DNA from: Anaerolineales bacterium
GTDB taxonomy: Bacteria > Chloroflexota > Anaerolineae > JAAEKA01
Assembly: GCA_020634615.1 (NCBI GenBank)
Contig: JACKBI010000006.1
Location: forward strand, 62,001-126,000
Length of the DNA: 64,000 bases
Direction of reading: 5' to 3'
Positions 17,624-25,632 of the stretch are shown here, in pieces. The notes under the pieces are model-generated. The model was not told where the DNA came from. It worked only from the letters and a program-made list of their open reading frames with translations, and ran no database searches. Within the stretch, counting starts at the first letter, position 1; each line of letters starts with the position of its first letter. Position numbers and translations under genes: made by a program.

Positions 17624-18106
17624 ATGCGCAATCTATTCCTGGCAACACTCTATCGGTTCATGTACCCTGTCGCACGTCTCTGGTGGACGGTGCGCGCGCC
17701 CGTGCGGATTGGCGTGCGTGGCATCGTCTTGGACAGCGCCGGACGTGTGCTGCTTGTGCGCCACTCGTATGGATCAGAAGGCTGGGGATTTTCCGGCGGT
17801 GGTCCCGGCCGGCACGAGCGGCTGGCCGACACAATCGTGCGCGAAGTGCGGGAAGAGACCGGTGTGCGTTGTCAGGTCGAGAAGCTGCTGGGCGTCTACG
17901 ATAGCTTTCATGAAGGCAAAAGCGATCACGTTGCCCTCTTTGTTTGCCGCGCTGCCGAGGGATCGCAACCGCGGCCTGCCAGCCCTGAAATCGTCGCCTG
18001 CGGTTTTTACCCGCTGAACGACCTGCCGCCGCAGGCATCTCAGGGGACGCGGCGGCGGCTGGCCGAGTTGCAGGCGGGCGATCCCGCCCATTGGGGCATG
18101 TGGTAA
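17624..18106 (+). CDS. Nudix hydrolase
   Basis: 160-aa cytosolic hydrolase of nucleoside-diphosphate-linked substrates. The full Nudix box is present: G-x5-E-x7-REVREETGV, beginning at the glycine of GGPGRHERLADTIVREV (about residues 55-77 of this start). The preceding strand VRGIVLDSAGRVLLVRHSYG and the following SDHVALFVCRA are typical. An N-terminal hydrophobic stretch (LFLATLYRFMYPVARLWWTV) may associate with the membrane, which is seen in some Nudix proteins. A GTG at 17579 is the alternative start, but it falls inside the likely promoter, so ATG 17624 is preferred. The substrate cannot be inferred. Confidence 0.88.
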   Translation: MRNLFLATLYRFMYPVARLWWTVRAPVRIGVRGIVLDSAGRVLLVRHSYGSEGWGFSGGGPGRHERLADTIVREVREETGVRCQVEKLLGVYDSFHEGKSDHVALFVCRAAEGSQPRPASPEIVACGFYPLNDLPPQASQGTRRRLAELQAGDPAHWGMW

Positions 18107-18122
18107 CGGCAGGAGCGCAACG

Positions 18123-18323
18123 TCAGTCGACGACGAAAGCAACCTTCACGGCTGCCCGGTATTCGACGATTTCATTGCCTTCGATTTTGGCCGTCCAGCC
18201 CACGATTTCCATACTGGTGATGCCGTGCAGGCTTTTGGACGCGCCGGACAGTGCGTTGCGCGCTGCGTCTTCCCAACTTTCCTGAGAATTACCAACCAGA
18301 TCAATGATCTTTTCCACTGCCAT
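18123..18323 (-). CDS. Dodecin (flavin-binding dodecamer)
   Basis: 66-aa small protein that matches dodecin along its whole length: VEKIIDLVGNSQESWEDAARNAL, the flavin-stacking region SLHGITSMEIVGWTAKIEGNEI with the key tryptophan in VGWTAK, and the last strand EYRAAVKVAFVVD. Dodecins form hollow 12-mers that store or buffer riboflavin/FMN. ATG 18323 was chosen because GGAG stands 8 nt upstream and the family begins at this point; an in-frame ATG at 18368 would add 15 residues. It lies convergent to the Nudix gene with a 16-bp gap. Confidence 0.95.
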   Translation of the reverse strand: MAVEKIIDLVGNSQESWEDAARNALSGASKSLHGITSMEIVGWTAKIEGNEIVEYRAAVKVAFVVD

Positions 18324-18583
18324 ATGCTTGTCTCCGGTATCAAAGTTTCTGTGTGAGAAGCCACTCATTCGGACTTTGAAAGTGGCCGAACTGTATCAAA
18401 ACACGCTGATTTGCCGTCAGGACCTGCTTTGTCCCACTGTCCGACAAGTTCCTCAGTCTGGAATCGGACCAGTCCAACATGTTCTGGGAGAGAATCATAC
18501 CATAGCTCCATGGGGTGGTCGAATCGCTGCTGCTACTCCCTGCCGCCGCAAGTTGGGCCAACGGCAAGCAGGTCAGGCGTAAC

Positions 18584-19732
18584 ATGCGTGTGGTGATGCT
18601 TTCCAAGGCGATCGTGGTCGGCGCCTACCAGCGTAAACTGGAGGAGCTGGCGTGTTTGCCGGGGATGGAACTGATCGCGATTGCGCCACCCTCCTGGCGG
18701 GACAGTCGCGGCGAGGTGCAGCTCGAACGGGTTTACACCGAGGGCTATCGACTGCTGGAACTGCCGGTGGCGCTGAACGGCCATTTTCACGCGCATTTCT
18801 ACCCCGCGCTGCCGCGCACGTTGCAGCGCCTGCAGCCTGACCTCATCCACGTCGACGAGGAGCCATACAATCTGGCGTCGTGGCAGGCGTTCCGCTGGGC
18901 GGCTGCGCACCGCTGTCCCGCGCTGTTTTTCTCCTGGCAGAACTTGCTCCGGCAGTACCCGCCTCCTTTCAACTGGATCGAACGGACCAATTACAGCCGG
19001 GCTGCCTATGCCATTGTCGGCAACAAGGAAGGCGGCCAGGTGCTGCGCGCCAAAGGCTATTCCGGACCGATGAGCGTGTTGCCCCAGTTTGGTGTCGATC
19101 CTGATCTGTACCAGCCCGGCGTCGCGCCGTTGCTGGAGCGCCCGCCCGGCGCGCGTCTGGTAGTTGGCTACGCGGGCGGGCTGGTGCCGGAAAAGGGGGT
19201 TGACCTGCTGCTGCGCGCCGTCTGGCAATGCAATCAGCGGCTTGCCGCGGAGGGCGCGTCCGGCTGTCACTTGGTTATCGCCGGAACAGGTCCGGAACAG
19301 GTCGCGCTGGAGGACCTGGCGCGCCGTCTGGAGATTGTGGAGCAGGTGACGTTCCTTGGGAAGATTTCTTCGATCGCGATGCCCGCTGTCTACGCCAGCA
19401 TGGATGTCCTGGCGCTCCCCAGTCGCACCACTGAAACATGGAAGGAGCAGTTCGGCCGCGTGCTGATCGAAGCAATGGCTTGCCGGGTACCCGTGGTTGG
19501 CTCGGACAGCGGCGAGATCCCCAACGTCATCGCTGACGCCGGGCTGGTCTTTCCGGAATATGACCCAGCGGCGCTGGCCGATCTGCTGATTGCCCTTGCG
19601 CAGCAGCCTGTCCTGCGCGAACACCTCGCGCAACGCGGCTACGAACGGGCCATTACCCACTTCACTCAGGCGCGCATCGCCAAGCAAACCTACGCCGTCT
19701 ACCAGCAGGTTCTGCAGTCTGCCGGCAGTTGA
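18584..19732 (+). CDS. Family 4 glycosyltransferase
   Basis: 382-aa GT-B retaining glycosyltransferase. The N-terminal Rossmann domain begins MRVVMLSKAIVVGAYQRKLEEL. The C-terminal nucleotide-sugar domain has VGYAGGLVPEKGVDLLLRAV, LVIAGTGPEQVALEDLARRL, VTFLGKI, and the E-x7-E signature EQFGRVLIE followed by MACRVPVVGSDSGEIPNVI. ATG 18584 is taken as start because it begins the Rossmann strand; the earlier in-frame GTG at 18515 would add 23 unrelated residues. The acceptor is unknown; exopolysaccharide or glycolipid assembly is plausible. No sugar genes are directly adjacent. Confidence 0.88.
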   Translation: MRVVMLSKAIVVGAYQRKLEELACLPGMELIAIAPPSWRDSRGEVQLERVYTEGYRLLELPVALNGHFHAHFYPALPRTLQRLQPDLIHVDEEPYNLASWQAFRWAAAHRCPALFFSWQNLLRQYPPPFNWIERTNYSRAAYAIVGNKEGGQVLRAKGYSGPMSVLPQFGVDPDLYQPGVAPLLERPPGARLVVGYAGGLVPEKGVDLLLRAVWQCNQRLAAEGASGCHLVIAGTGPEQVALEDLARRLEIVEQVTFLGKISSIAMPAVYASMDVLALPSRTTETWKEQFGRVLIEAMACRVPVVGSDSGEIPNVIADAGLVFPEYDPAALADLLIALAQQPVLREHLAQRGYERAITHFTQARIAKQTYAVYQQVLQSAGS

Positions 19733-19831
19733 CTCGCGCTTGTCTCGAGCTGGCTGCGCGCGGTGGACGCTTCATTACCTCCCGGTTGTCACCGTTCGGG
19801 GGATGGGCGGCATCTCTTACAAAACTCTAAC

Positions 19832-19860
19832 TTGACACTGTAGCAGACTAGTGATAAAAT
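19832..19860 (+). promoter_or_regulatory. Consensus sigma70 promoter for the phasin-like gene
   Basis: TTGACA (19832-19837), exactly 17 bp, TAAAAT (19855-19860), with TGA immediately before the -10 (extended type). It is the best promoter in the window. Predicted start is about 19867, inside the palindrome at 19866-19882. Confidence 0.8.
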
Positions 19861-19865
19861 GCCTT

Positions 19866-19882
19866 ATGACGCAATGCGTCAT
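19866..19882. promoter_or_regulatory. Palindromic operator candidate overlapping the transcription start
   Basis: ATGACGCAATGCGTCAT is a perfect inverted repeat (8-bp arms, 1-nt centre) placed 6 bp after the -10. That position is typical for a repressor-binding site. The regulator is not in the window. Confidence 0.6.
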
Positions 19883-19981
19883 GGTACGTAGTGAATGACC
19901 ATTGATGAGTCATCAAAACAAGGTTCAATTCCTCCGGCGGGCCAGACAGGCTCGTCTGAGTTAAGACAAGGAGAAACAACA

Positions 19982-20563
19982 ATGACCGAAAATACCTTGA
20001 CCAATCGGGTCCAGAACATAGTCGGAGATACTACCAGCACTATCGTCGAGTCGCCGCGTCGTCTGGTTGACGCCAGCCGGGGCGCACTGACTACTACCCG
20101 TGAGGAAGCAGACCAGCTTGTGGCGCGCGGTGAGAACTTGTTCGACAAGCTGGCCGAACGCGGTGCCGAGATCGAGACCGCACAGACCAACCGCATCTAC
20201 CGCATTTGGCACGGCTGGGAATCACGAAGCCGCCAGCAGCTCCAGCGCGTCGAGCATGTCGCCGAGGAGCAGATGCAATTCGTTCTGCGCACCCTAAACA
20301 TTCCCTCGATGACCGACATCAAGCGGCTCGACAAAGAGCTTGAGCGCCTCAACCGTAAGCTCGACGCTCAGTTGAAGGAAAAGCAGCTGGCTGCCATGCC
20401 GATTGCCAACTACGACGACCTGACCGCCAAAGAGATCATCGCTCAGCTCGATGGACTTGACGAGGCGGGTCTGAAATCCGTCGAGCAGTTCGAATCAGCT
20501 CACGGGCAGCGCAAGACCGTGCTGCGTGAGATCGAGCACCGGCTGTCTCCTGAAGTCGCTTAA
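19982..20563 (+). CDS. Phasin-like helical protein
   Basis: 193-aa soluble, almost entirely alpha-helical protein. The first two thirds (ENTLTNRVQNIVGDTTSTIVE... to KRLDKELERLNRKLDAQL) resemble the phasin/PhaF-type coiled region that coats polyhydroxyalkanoate granules or acts as a stress scaffold. It ends in a heptad-rich coiled coil like the dimerisation segment of those proteins. The C-terminal part (IANYDDLTAKEIIAQLDGLDEAGLKSVEQFESAHGQRKT...) is a small helical-hairpin domain seen as a stand-alone module elsewhere. AAGGAG 8 nt upstream fixes the start at 19982. No PHA synthase is nearby, so granule association is unproven. Confidence 0.7.
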   Translation: MTENTLTNRVQNIVGDTTSTIVESPRRLVDASRGALTTTREEADQLVARGENLFDKLAERGAEIETAQTNRIYRIWHGWESRSRQQLQRVEHVAEEQMQFVLRTLNIPSMTDIKRLDKELERLNRKLDAQLKEKQLAAMPIANYDDLTAKEIIAQLDGLDEAGLKSVEQFESAHGQRKTVLREIEHRLSPEVA

Positions 20564-20588
20564 CCAAAACAAAACCAAAGTACTGTTG

Positions 20589-20621
20589 AACGGGACCGAG
20601 GCTACCTGCTTCGGTCCCGTT
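20589..20621 (+). terminator. Intrinsic terminator after the phasin-like gene
   Basis: An 11-bp stem AACGGGACCGA/TCGGTCCCGTT with an 11-nt loop, followed by GTGTTTCC, starting 25 bp after the stop. Confidence 0.75.
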
Positions 20622-20640
20622 GTGTTTCCACCACATTTGT

Positions 20641-20669
20641 TTGGAGTGCGATTCTACCTGTGCTATACT
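20641..20669 (+). promoter_or_regulatory. Promoter of tRNA-Lys
   Basis: TTGGAG (20641-20646), 17 bp, TATACT (20664-20669) preceded by TGC. The mature tRNA starts 9 nt further on. Confidence 0.65.
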
Positions 20670-20677
20670 TCAATTAT

Positions 20678-20749
20678 GGGCCGCTAGCTCAATGGTAGAG
20701 CAAGGGACTTTTAATCCCTAGGTTACAGGTTCGAGCCCTGTGCGGCTCA
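20678..20749 (+). tRNA. tRNA-Lys (UUU)
   Basis: 72-nt cloverleaf: acceptor GGGCCGC/GCGGCTC (one G-U pair), D arm GCTC-loop-GAGC, anticodon stem AGGGA/TCCCT with loop CTTTTAA (anticodon TTT = UUU, lysine), and T arm ACAGG/CCTGT with loop TTCGAGC. The discriminator is A at 20749. CCA is not encoded, so it must be added after transcription. Confidence 0.95.
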
Positions 20750-20755
20750 CTCGAC

Positions 20756-20797
20756 AATGCAACAGCCCGCCGGCGATCGCCGGCGGGCTGTTGCATT
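20756..20797. terminator. Perfect 42-bp palindrome, bidirectional terminator
   Basis: Both arms are 21 nt and match exactly with no spacer; the core is CCCGCCGGCGATCGCCGGCGGG. It lies 7 bp after tRNA-Lys and 87 bp past the end of the convergent GT2 gene. It has no T-tract, so cruciform or Rho-assisted action is also possible. Confidence 0.7.
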
Positions 20798-20883
20798 GGG
20801 TGGACAGATCGGTTAGCGCTCGAATGCTGGCTGGCTTGCAGTCCGGCTTGAGCGGAAGTTGCTTGGTCCGAGTGGCGCCGCTC

Positions 20884-21624
20884 TCAGCGCGTGTATACGC
20901 CCTCGCGCAGGTTGCGGCGGACCTGCCACACCTCGCGCACCATGCGCACAGTGTCGTGTACCGGCCGCACCCGGCTGTCGGGATCGAAGTACCAGTTGAT
21001 GGGGAGTTCAATCACCTTGTGACCGCGCGCCAGGGCGATGGCGACCGCCTCCACGTCGAACCCGAGGCCGTTCATGGTCTGGCGTTGGAAGACCTCGTCC
21101 GCGATGTCGCCGCGGAAACACTTGAAGCCGCATTGCGTGTCATGGAACTGGGGAATGGCAAGCCAGCGCACGATCTGGTTGAAGACTCGACCCATGAAAT
21201 GGCGATAGATGGGTTCATTGTACCGGTGCGCGCCGGGCGCCTCGCGCGATGCCATGGCCACCGCATAGCTGTTCACCATGGGCGGCAGGAACTTGCTTAC
21301 CTCTTCGATGGGCATTGACAGGTCAGCGTCGCACATGAAACGGTACAGACCGGTGGCTGCCAACATTCCCTTGCGCACTGCAGCCCCCTTGCCCTTTTCG
21401 CTGTGAAGCACCCGGACATACGGATGGTCGGCGGCGAAGCTTTCGGCCATTTCCGTCGTCCTGTCGGTGCTGCCGTTTTCGATCACCAGCACTTCGCCTT
21501 GATAGGATTGTTGCGTGAGAAAGGCGTCGATCTTGCGCAATGAAACCGGTAGCCGTCGCTCCTCATTGTACGCGGGGATAATGATCGACAGCAACGGCGG
21601 GGCTTGGGTTTCCTGGGTAGACAT
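20884..21624 (-). CDS. Family 2 glycosyltransferase, dolichyl-phosphate glucosyltransferase-like
   Basis: 246-aa GT-A enzyme without membrane helices. It has LSIIIPAYNEERRLPVSLRKID, VLVIENGSTDRTTEM, the metal motif MCDADLSMP and GFKCFRGDIADEVF, followed by GFDVEAVAIALARGHKVIELPINW. This pattern resembles Alg5/DPG synthase-type enzymes that load a sugar on a polyprenyl phosphate. The ATG at 21624 is preferred over a TTG three codons earlier. A promoter candidate lies at 21649-21676. The gene is convergent with tRNA-Lys. A second GT2 of the same general type lies at 31755-32501. Confidence 0.87.
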   Translation of the reverse strand: MSTQETQAPPLLSIIIPAYNEERRLPVSLRKIDAFLTQQSYQGEVLVIENGSTDRTTEMAESFAADHPYVRVLHSEKGKGAAVRKGMLAATGLYRFMCDADLSMPIEEVSKFLPPMVNSYAVAMASREAPGAHRYNEPIYRHFMGRVFNQIVRWLAIPQFHDTQCGFKCFRGDIADEVFQRQTMNGLGFDVEAVAIALARGHKVIELPINWYFDPDSRVRPVHDTVRMVREVWQVRRNLREGVYTR

Positions 21625-21648
21625 GAGAATCAACTGTTCTGGCGGGCT

Positions 21649-21676
21649 GTTATACCCGTTCGCTTTGTCACAACAA
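21649..21676 (-). promoter_or_regulatory. Candidate promoter for the GT2 gene
   Basis: On the minus strand TTGTTG (21676-21671), 16-bp spacer, TATAAC (21654-21649), about 25 nt before the ATG. Confidence 0.45.
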
Positions 21677-21693
21677 GCAAAAATTATAAGCTT

Positions 21694-22566
21694 CTAGAGG
21701 AGAATCACCAAACCAAGGCCAGCAGCCAGCAGGCCGCCAGCTACCGATGACACGAAATTCACCAGATCGTTGTTCAACCAGCCCCAGCCGCGCAGCGGTT
21801 CTGTCGCTGCGCCGCAGGTATGAATTCGTCGCTCAGTCTCCTTCTGGCAAGCCGCGCACCAATAGATGCCTTGCACCGTTGCTCCCAGCACGCTGTCCAC
21901 CAGCGATCCGGCCAGTCCGGCCACAGCTGCGACGCCGATCAGCGGCAGGTCACTGAGCAGCAGGTTGCCGGTGGTGGCGACTGCCGCTGCCTGGATGAAC
22001 AGGAACGCACAGATGCCAATAAATGCCGCCCCGGCCAGCGCGGCCAGCGTACCTGCCGTTGTGATACCACCTGACGTGCCCACCGTGACCCTGCGTCCAT
22101 TGGTGATCAGTCGCGGCGCGTGCGACGCCAGCACACCCAGCTCTGTTGCCCACGTGTCGGCGTTGACCGTGGCCATGGCGCCGAAATAGGCCAACGCCAG
22201 GAATGCGTAGGTCGGGTTGCCGAGGCGCACCTCGCCGGGCAGATCGACCAGCAGGAAGGCGGCCACGGCCAGCAGAGCGCCAAAGCCGCCGTTGGCCAAG
22301 GTCTGGCCCAGATCGCGGCGCTCTCCTTTGGCGAACTTCTCAGCCAGGCCGGCCTTGTCGGAACTGCGCCAGTGGCTGAGCAGCGTGGAACTGACGAAGA
22401 ATGCGATCAGTACCAAGCCCCACGTCCAGCCGCCGAAGCCGAAGATCAACGTGCCGGTGATGACAGCGCCCGCCACACCGCTGCGCGACAGCGAATTGCG
22501 CCGGTAGGCCAGCCAGCCGATAGCCGCGCTCAGCACCAGGCCGGCCAGCAATTGAGCGATTGGCAC
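21694..22566 (-). CDS. DUF92/TMEM19-family membrane protein
   Basis: 290-aa polytopic protein of the DUF92 family, which includes the plant VTE6 phytyl-phosphate kinase. Diagnostic segments are RNSLSRSGVAGAVITGTLIFGFGGWTWG, AYFGAMATVNADTWATELGVL, TVGTSGGITTAGTLAAL, GLAGSLVDSVLGATVQG (with the conserved acidic residue) and the final GWGWLNNDLVNFVSSVAGG. A short loop with two CxxC-like cysteines (YWCAACQKETERRIHTC) is also typical. Function in bacteria is unestablished; an isoprenoid kinase role is by analogy. It follows the PH-like membrane gene with a 3-bp gap, so the two form an operon. Confidence 0.88.
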   Translation of the reverse strand: MPIAQLLAGLVLSAAIGWLAYRRNSLSRSGVAGAVITGTLIFGFGGWTWGLVLIAFFVSSTLLSHWRSSDKAGLAEKFAKGERRDLGQTLANGGFGALLAVAAFLLVDLPGEVRLGNPTYAFLALAYFGAMATVNADTWATELGVLASHAPRLITNGRRVTVGTSGGITTAGTLAALAGAAFIGICAFLFIQAAAVATTGNLLLSDLPLIGVAAVAGLAGSLVDSVLGATVQGIYWCAACQKETERRIHTCGAATEPLRGWGWLNNDLVNFVSSVAGGLLAAGLGLVILL

Positions 22567-22569
22567 GGA

Positions 22570-23514
22570 TCAGCCCCGCGTCACCGACAGCAGCGCCACC
22601 AGCGCGGCCAATTGTGCTGCGACAGCGCCACCAAACAGCAGCGCCGCAGCGATCCGATGCCGCCGGTGCACCACCAATCCCCACGCCCCATTGATCAGCC
22701 AGACTGCCAGCCCGAAGGCGGGGAAGATGAAGATCAGCCGCCGGTCCAGATTATCCCACAGCGGCAGCGCGTAGGGCAGGCCAGTGAAGCGGAAGATTGC
22801 CACACCCAGCAGCACCAGAAAACCGACAAACCCGGCCGCCAGCAGGCCCATCAGCACCGGATCCTGCCAAAGTGGCCAGCGTGCGATTGTCGGCCAGTGG
22901 CGCTGTTGGGTCGTAAGATGCGTCGGCCCCAGCTCATGCAACTCGTCCAGGGCGACCAGGAACCGGTCCGGGGCATCGGGCGAAATGCCGTAGCTGCGCT
23001 CAGCCGTCACCAGCAAGATCTGGTCTGCCAGCGGCTGCGACGCCAGGCTGTTGACGCGCCGTCCCTTCAACACCCGTCGCGTGCCAAGCTCGGGGCCGTA
23101 GCACAGCCAGCGCGCCAGCTTCGGCCAGCGCTGAACGAGCCGCTCGACCGCCCAGTCGGCCTCGCCGTTGGGCCCTTGCACTTCTGGTTCGTCCTGCTGC
23201 CAGATGGCCACCGCCTCGCCGCGGCGAATCTCCAAAATGTCGCCCAGCGGAATGGTCTGACGCACCGGCCCATAGACCACGGTGATCTCGTTGCGATCGA
23301 TCCAGTAGGCCAGCGTAAAGCAAGCCCAGGCTCGCCACGCTACGTAGAGAAGAGGCAGCCACAGCAGGAGGCCCAGCACGAACAGGAAGAACGTCGAACC
23401 GGCCACCGGCTTGGCGAAGAACACGATCAGCAGCAGGAGGTTGAGCAGGAACAGCAAGCTGGCTGCCAGGGCCGCTCGTCTGCCTTCAAGAAAAGGCGCG
23501 GGTTTGAACGTCAT
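22570..23514 (-). CDS. Membrane protein with a PH-like soluble insert, function unknown
   Basis: 314-aa protein with two N-terminal transmembrane helices (AALAASLLFLLNLLLLIVFF and TFFLFVLGLLLWLPLLYVAW). A soluble region of about 120 residues starts CFTLAYWIDRNEITVVYGPVRQTIPLGDILEIRR. Three helices then follow: LMGLLAAGFVGFLVLLGVAI, LIFIFPAFGLAVWLING and IAAALLFGGAVAAQLAALVAL. The strand-rich IDRNEITVVYGPVRQTIPLGDI segment looks like a bacterial PH domain. No catalytic motif is seen. It precedes the DUF92 gene by 3 bp. The name is descriptive. Confidence 0.7.
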   Translation of the reverse strand: MTFKPAPFLEGRRAALAASLLFLLNLLLLIVFFAKPVAGSTFFLFVLGLLLWLPLLYVAWRAWACFTLAYWIDRNEITVVYGPVRQTIPLGDILEIRRGEAVAIWQQDEPEVQGPNGEADWAVERLVQRWPKLARWLCYGPELGTRRVLKGRRVNSLASQPLADQILLVTAERSYGISPDAPDRFLVALDELHELGPTHLTTQQRHWPTIARWPLWQDPVLMGLLAAGFVGFLVLLGVAIFRFTGLPYALPLWDNLDRRLIFIFPAFGLAVWLINGAWGLVVHRRHRIAAALLFGGAVAAQLAALVALLSVTRG

Positions 23515-23616
23515 GGGTGAGGAGGGCGGAATGTGTTGAACGTGAAGCGTGGTTGGTCGGCGGCTGTGTTGCGTGTTGCGAATTCAGAGAAAGCACGCCT
23601 GAACGATCTTCGCGTT

Positions 23617-24543
23617 TTACGCTTCAGTGTATACCGGCGTATTCCACGCCCGATATTTCTCGACCCTGCCCTTGACTACGTCGAAATAGAGATCACGGAT
23701 CTGCGTGGTGATCGGGCCAATCTTGCCGCTGCCGACCGGGCGTCGATCCACCGTGGCGATGGCCGCGACCTGCACGCCGGTGCCACAGAAGAACAACTCG
23801 TCGCAGACATACAACTCGGTGCGGTCGATTTCCCGCTCCTCGGTCTCGATGCCCAACTCTGCCGCTGCCAGTTCCATGATGGTGCGCCGGGTGATCCCTT
23901 CCAGGATGTTCGAGGTGATCGCTGGAGTGACCAGTTTCCCGTTGCGCACCATGAACAGGTTCTCAGCGCTGCCTTCGGAAACGTGACCATGCTGGTCCAG
24001 CACGATGGCTTCGTCGTAGCCATCCATCAGCGCTTCCGACTTCACGAGCGCGGAGTTGACGTACGCGCCGGCGATCTTGCCGCGCGCCGGGATGGCGTTG
24101 TCGTCGACGCGCCGCCAGGTGGACACGCAGACATCTGCGCCCTCTTCCTTGTCGATATAGCGGCCAAAGGGTGTGGCGAAAATTGTTACCTCGTCGGTCA
24201 TGCCGTGCAACTTCACGCCGATGCGCAGGTCGGCCTTGTATGCCAGCGGGCGAACGTAGGTATCCTCGCGGAACCCCTCACAGCGCAGCAGCTCAAGTAT
24301 CGTGGCGCTCAGCTTCTCGGGGCTGTGGCTCACGTCCATGAGCAACAGCCGCGTCGAGGTCAGGAAACGAGCGATGTGTTCCTGCAGGCGGAAGATGTAC
24401 AACTGCTCCTCCTCCTCGTTCCAATACGCCCGGATGCCGCCGAAACAAGCCGTGCCGTAGTGCATCGCGTGCGTCATCACGCTCACCTTGGCCTGGTCAA
24501 TCGGTACAATCTTGCCTTCAAAAAACGCGTACTTGGTTTGCAT
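23617..24543 (-). CDS. ilvE: Branched-chain amino acid aminotransferase
   Basis: 308-aa fold-type IV PLP enzyme that transfers the amino group between glutamate and branched-chain 2-oxo acids, the last step of valine, leucine and isoleucine synthesis. It has FFEGKIVPIDQAKVSVMTHAMHYG, GTACFGGIRAYW, and the catalytic lysine in ARGKIAGAYVNSALVKSEAL (about K156). The cofactor segment is HVSEGSAENLFMVRNGKL, followed by ILEGITRRTIMELA. Length is normal. GAGGA lies 6 nt before the ATG. It stands alone rather than in an ilv operon, between a hypothetical gene and a repeat-filled gap. D-amino acid transaminase is the main alternative and less likely. Confidence 0.93.
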   Translation of the reverse strand: MQTKYAFFEGKIVPIDQAKVSVMTHAMHYGTACFGGIRAYWNEEEEQLYIFRLQEHIARFLTSTRLLLMDVSHSPEKLSATILELLRCEGFREDTYVRPLAYKADLRIGVKLHGMTDEVTIFATPFGRYIDKEEGADVCVSTWRRVDDNAIPARGKIAGAYVNSALVKSEALMDGYDEAIVLDQHGHVSEGSAENLFMVRNGKLVTPAITSNILEGITRRTIMELAAAELGIETEEREIDRTELYVCDELFFCGTGVQVAAIATVDRRPVGSGKIGPITTQIRDLYFDVVKGRVEKYRAWNTPVYTEA

Positions 24544-24570
24544 GTAGTCCTCGCTCTCGCTGTTCGGTGC

Positions 24571-24698
24571 TCAGTAATCGGTAAACAGTAATCGGTAAAC
24601 AGTGATCAGTAAACGGATGAAGCCGAGCCCAGTGAAACGTTTGTCACTGATCACTGATCACTGTTCACTGTTCACTGTTCACTGACTACTGTTCACTG
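24571..24698. repeat. Repeat family A: CAGTGATCAGT/ACAGTAA tandem and inverted array
   Basis: Left part (24571-24616) is tandem copies of CAGTAATCGGTAAA/CAGTGATCAGTAAA. The right part (24643-24698) is the reverse complement type (TCACTGATCACTGTTCACTG). Together they form a long imperfect hairpin. The right arm overlaps the 3' end of surE and supplies its last codons and its TGA stop. Related copies are at 27681-27716, 31619-31668 and 31750-31778. Confidence 0.85.
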
Positions 24699-25452
24699 CC
24701 AGCCACTGGCCCAGCTGCTGCATGAACTTCACGTCGGTCATGTCCATGCTCAGCGGCGTGACGGAGATGTAGCCGCGGGCGACCGCGCCGTAGTCGGTGC
24801 CGTCCTCGACGATTCCGGTGGGCGGTTCGCCGCCGATCCAGAAGTAGGGCCGGCCCTGCGGATCCTCGCGTTCGACCAGCACATCGCGGTAGACCCGCTG
24901 GCCCAGCCGCGTCACCAGCACACCCTTGACTTCGTCGCTGGGCAGCGGCGGCGCGTTGACATTCAGAAACGTGTTGGTGGGCAGGCCATCGGCCAGGATT
25001 CGACGCGCCAGACTGACCACTACGTCGGTTACCGCGCAGAAGTCCGACCACTCGCGCGCGTCCAGCGACACGGCGATGGACGGGATGCCGCCGACGACCG
25101 CCTCCATCGCGCCGGCTACGGTGCCGCTGTAGGTGATGTCGTGCCCCAGGTTGCCGCCCTGGTTGATGCCCGACACCACCAGGTCCGGCAGGTTCGGGAT
25201 CGCGCCCAGCAGCGCCAGACCCACGCAGTCCGAAGGCGCGCCGTTGGTGGTGTAGGCCGGGCTGCCGTCGGCCAGCGTCACCCGGCTGATGCGCAGCGGC
25301 TTGTGCATCGTCTTGCTGTGGCCGGCCGCGCTCCAGTTGCGGTCGGGCGCGAAGACGGTGACGTCGCCCACCGCTGCCAGCGCCTGTTTCAGCGCCAGCA
25401 GGCCGGGCGAGGTGACGCCGTCGTCGTTGGTAATCAGAATTTGCGCAGGCAT
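24679..25452 (-). CDS. surE: 5'/3'-nucleotidase SurE
   Basis: 257-aa metal-dependent survival phosphatase acting on nucleoside monophosphates. It begins ILITNDDGVTSPGLLALKQAL with the NDDG metal site, followed by VFAPDRNWSAAGHSKTMHKPLRI, GAPSDCVGLAL, PDLVVSGINQGGNLGHDITYSGTVAGAMEA and FLNVNAPPLP. All family signatures are intact and length is normal. The C-terminal AVNSSQ-stop is written by repeat family A, so the natural end may have been replaced. A TATAAC sits 6 nt before the ATG, so a leaderless mRNA is possible. It is separated from the MFS gene by another repeat region. Confidence 0.95.
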   Translation of the reverse strand: MPAQILITNDDGVTSPGLLALKQALAAVGDVTVFAPDRNWSAAGHSKTMHKPLRISRVTLADGSPAYTTNGAPSDCVGLALLGAIPNLPDLVVSGINQGGNLGHDITYSGTVAGAMEAVVGGIPSIAVSLDAREWSDFCAVTDVVVSLARRILADGLPTNTFLNVNAPPLPSDEVKGVLVTRLGQRVYRDVLVEREDPQGRPYFWIGGEPPTGIVEDGTDYGAVARGYISVTPLSMDMTDVKFMQQLGQWLAVNSSQ

Positions 25453-25490
25453 GTCGTGTTATAGAGTGTACGTGTTTCCGTTGACTGACC

Positions 25491-25556
25491 TGAAAACGTG
25501 AAACGTGAAACGTGATATCCCGCAGCGGCTTCACGTTTCACGCCTCACGTTTCACA
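25491..25556. repeat. Repeat family B: inverted GTGAAACGTGAAACGTGA arms
   Basis: Left arm (25491-25515) contains GTGAAACGTGAAACGTGA; right arm (25531-25556) contains TTCACGTTTCACG and CTCACGTTTCAC. They can pair around a 15-nt centre. The stretch lies between surE and the MFS gene. Confidence 0.8.
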
Positions 25557-25632
25557 GCGCTGGCGTCTCAACAAGTGCTCCCGTCGCGGTCCACGGCAGG
25601 AGACCACGCCATGATAGCACAAGGCAGGGGTC

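Noticed and set aside
22120..23520. 466-aa plus-strand ORF opposite the DUF92 and PH-like genes
   Set aside because: Antisense shadow rich in Gln, His and Arg, crossing the boundary of two real genes.
24571..24698. CRISPR-like array
   Set aside because: Units are short, imperfect, without unique spacers, and the two halves are inverted copies; no cas genes are near.
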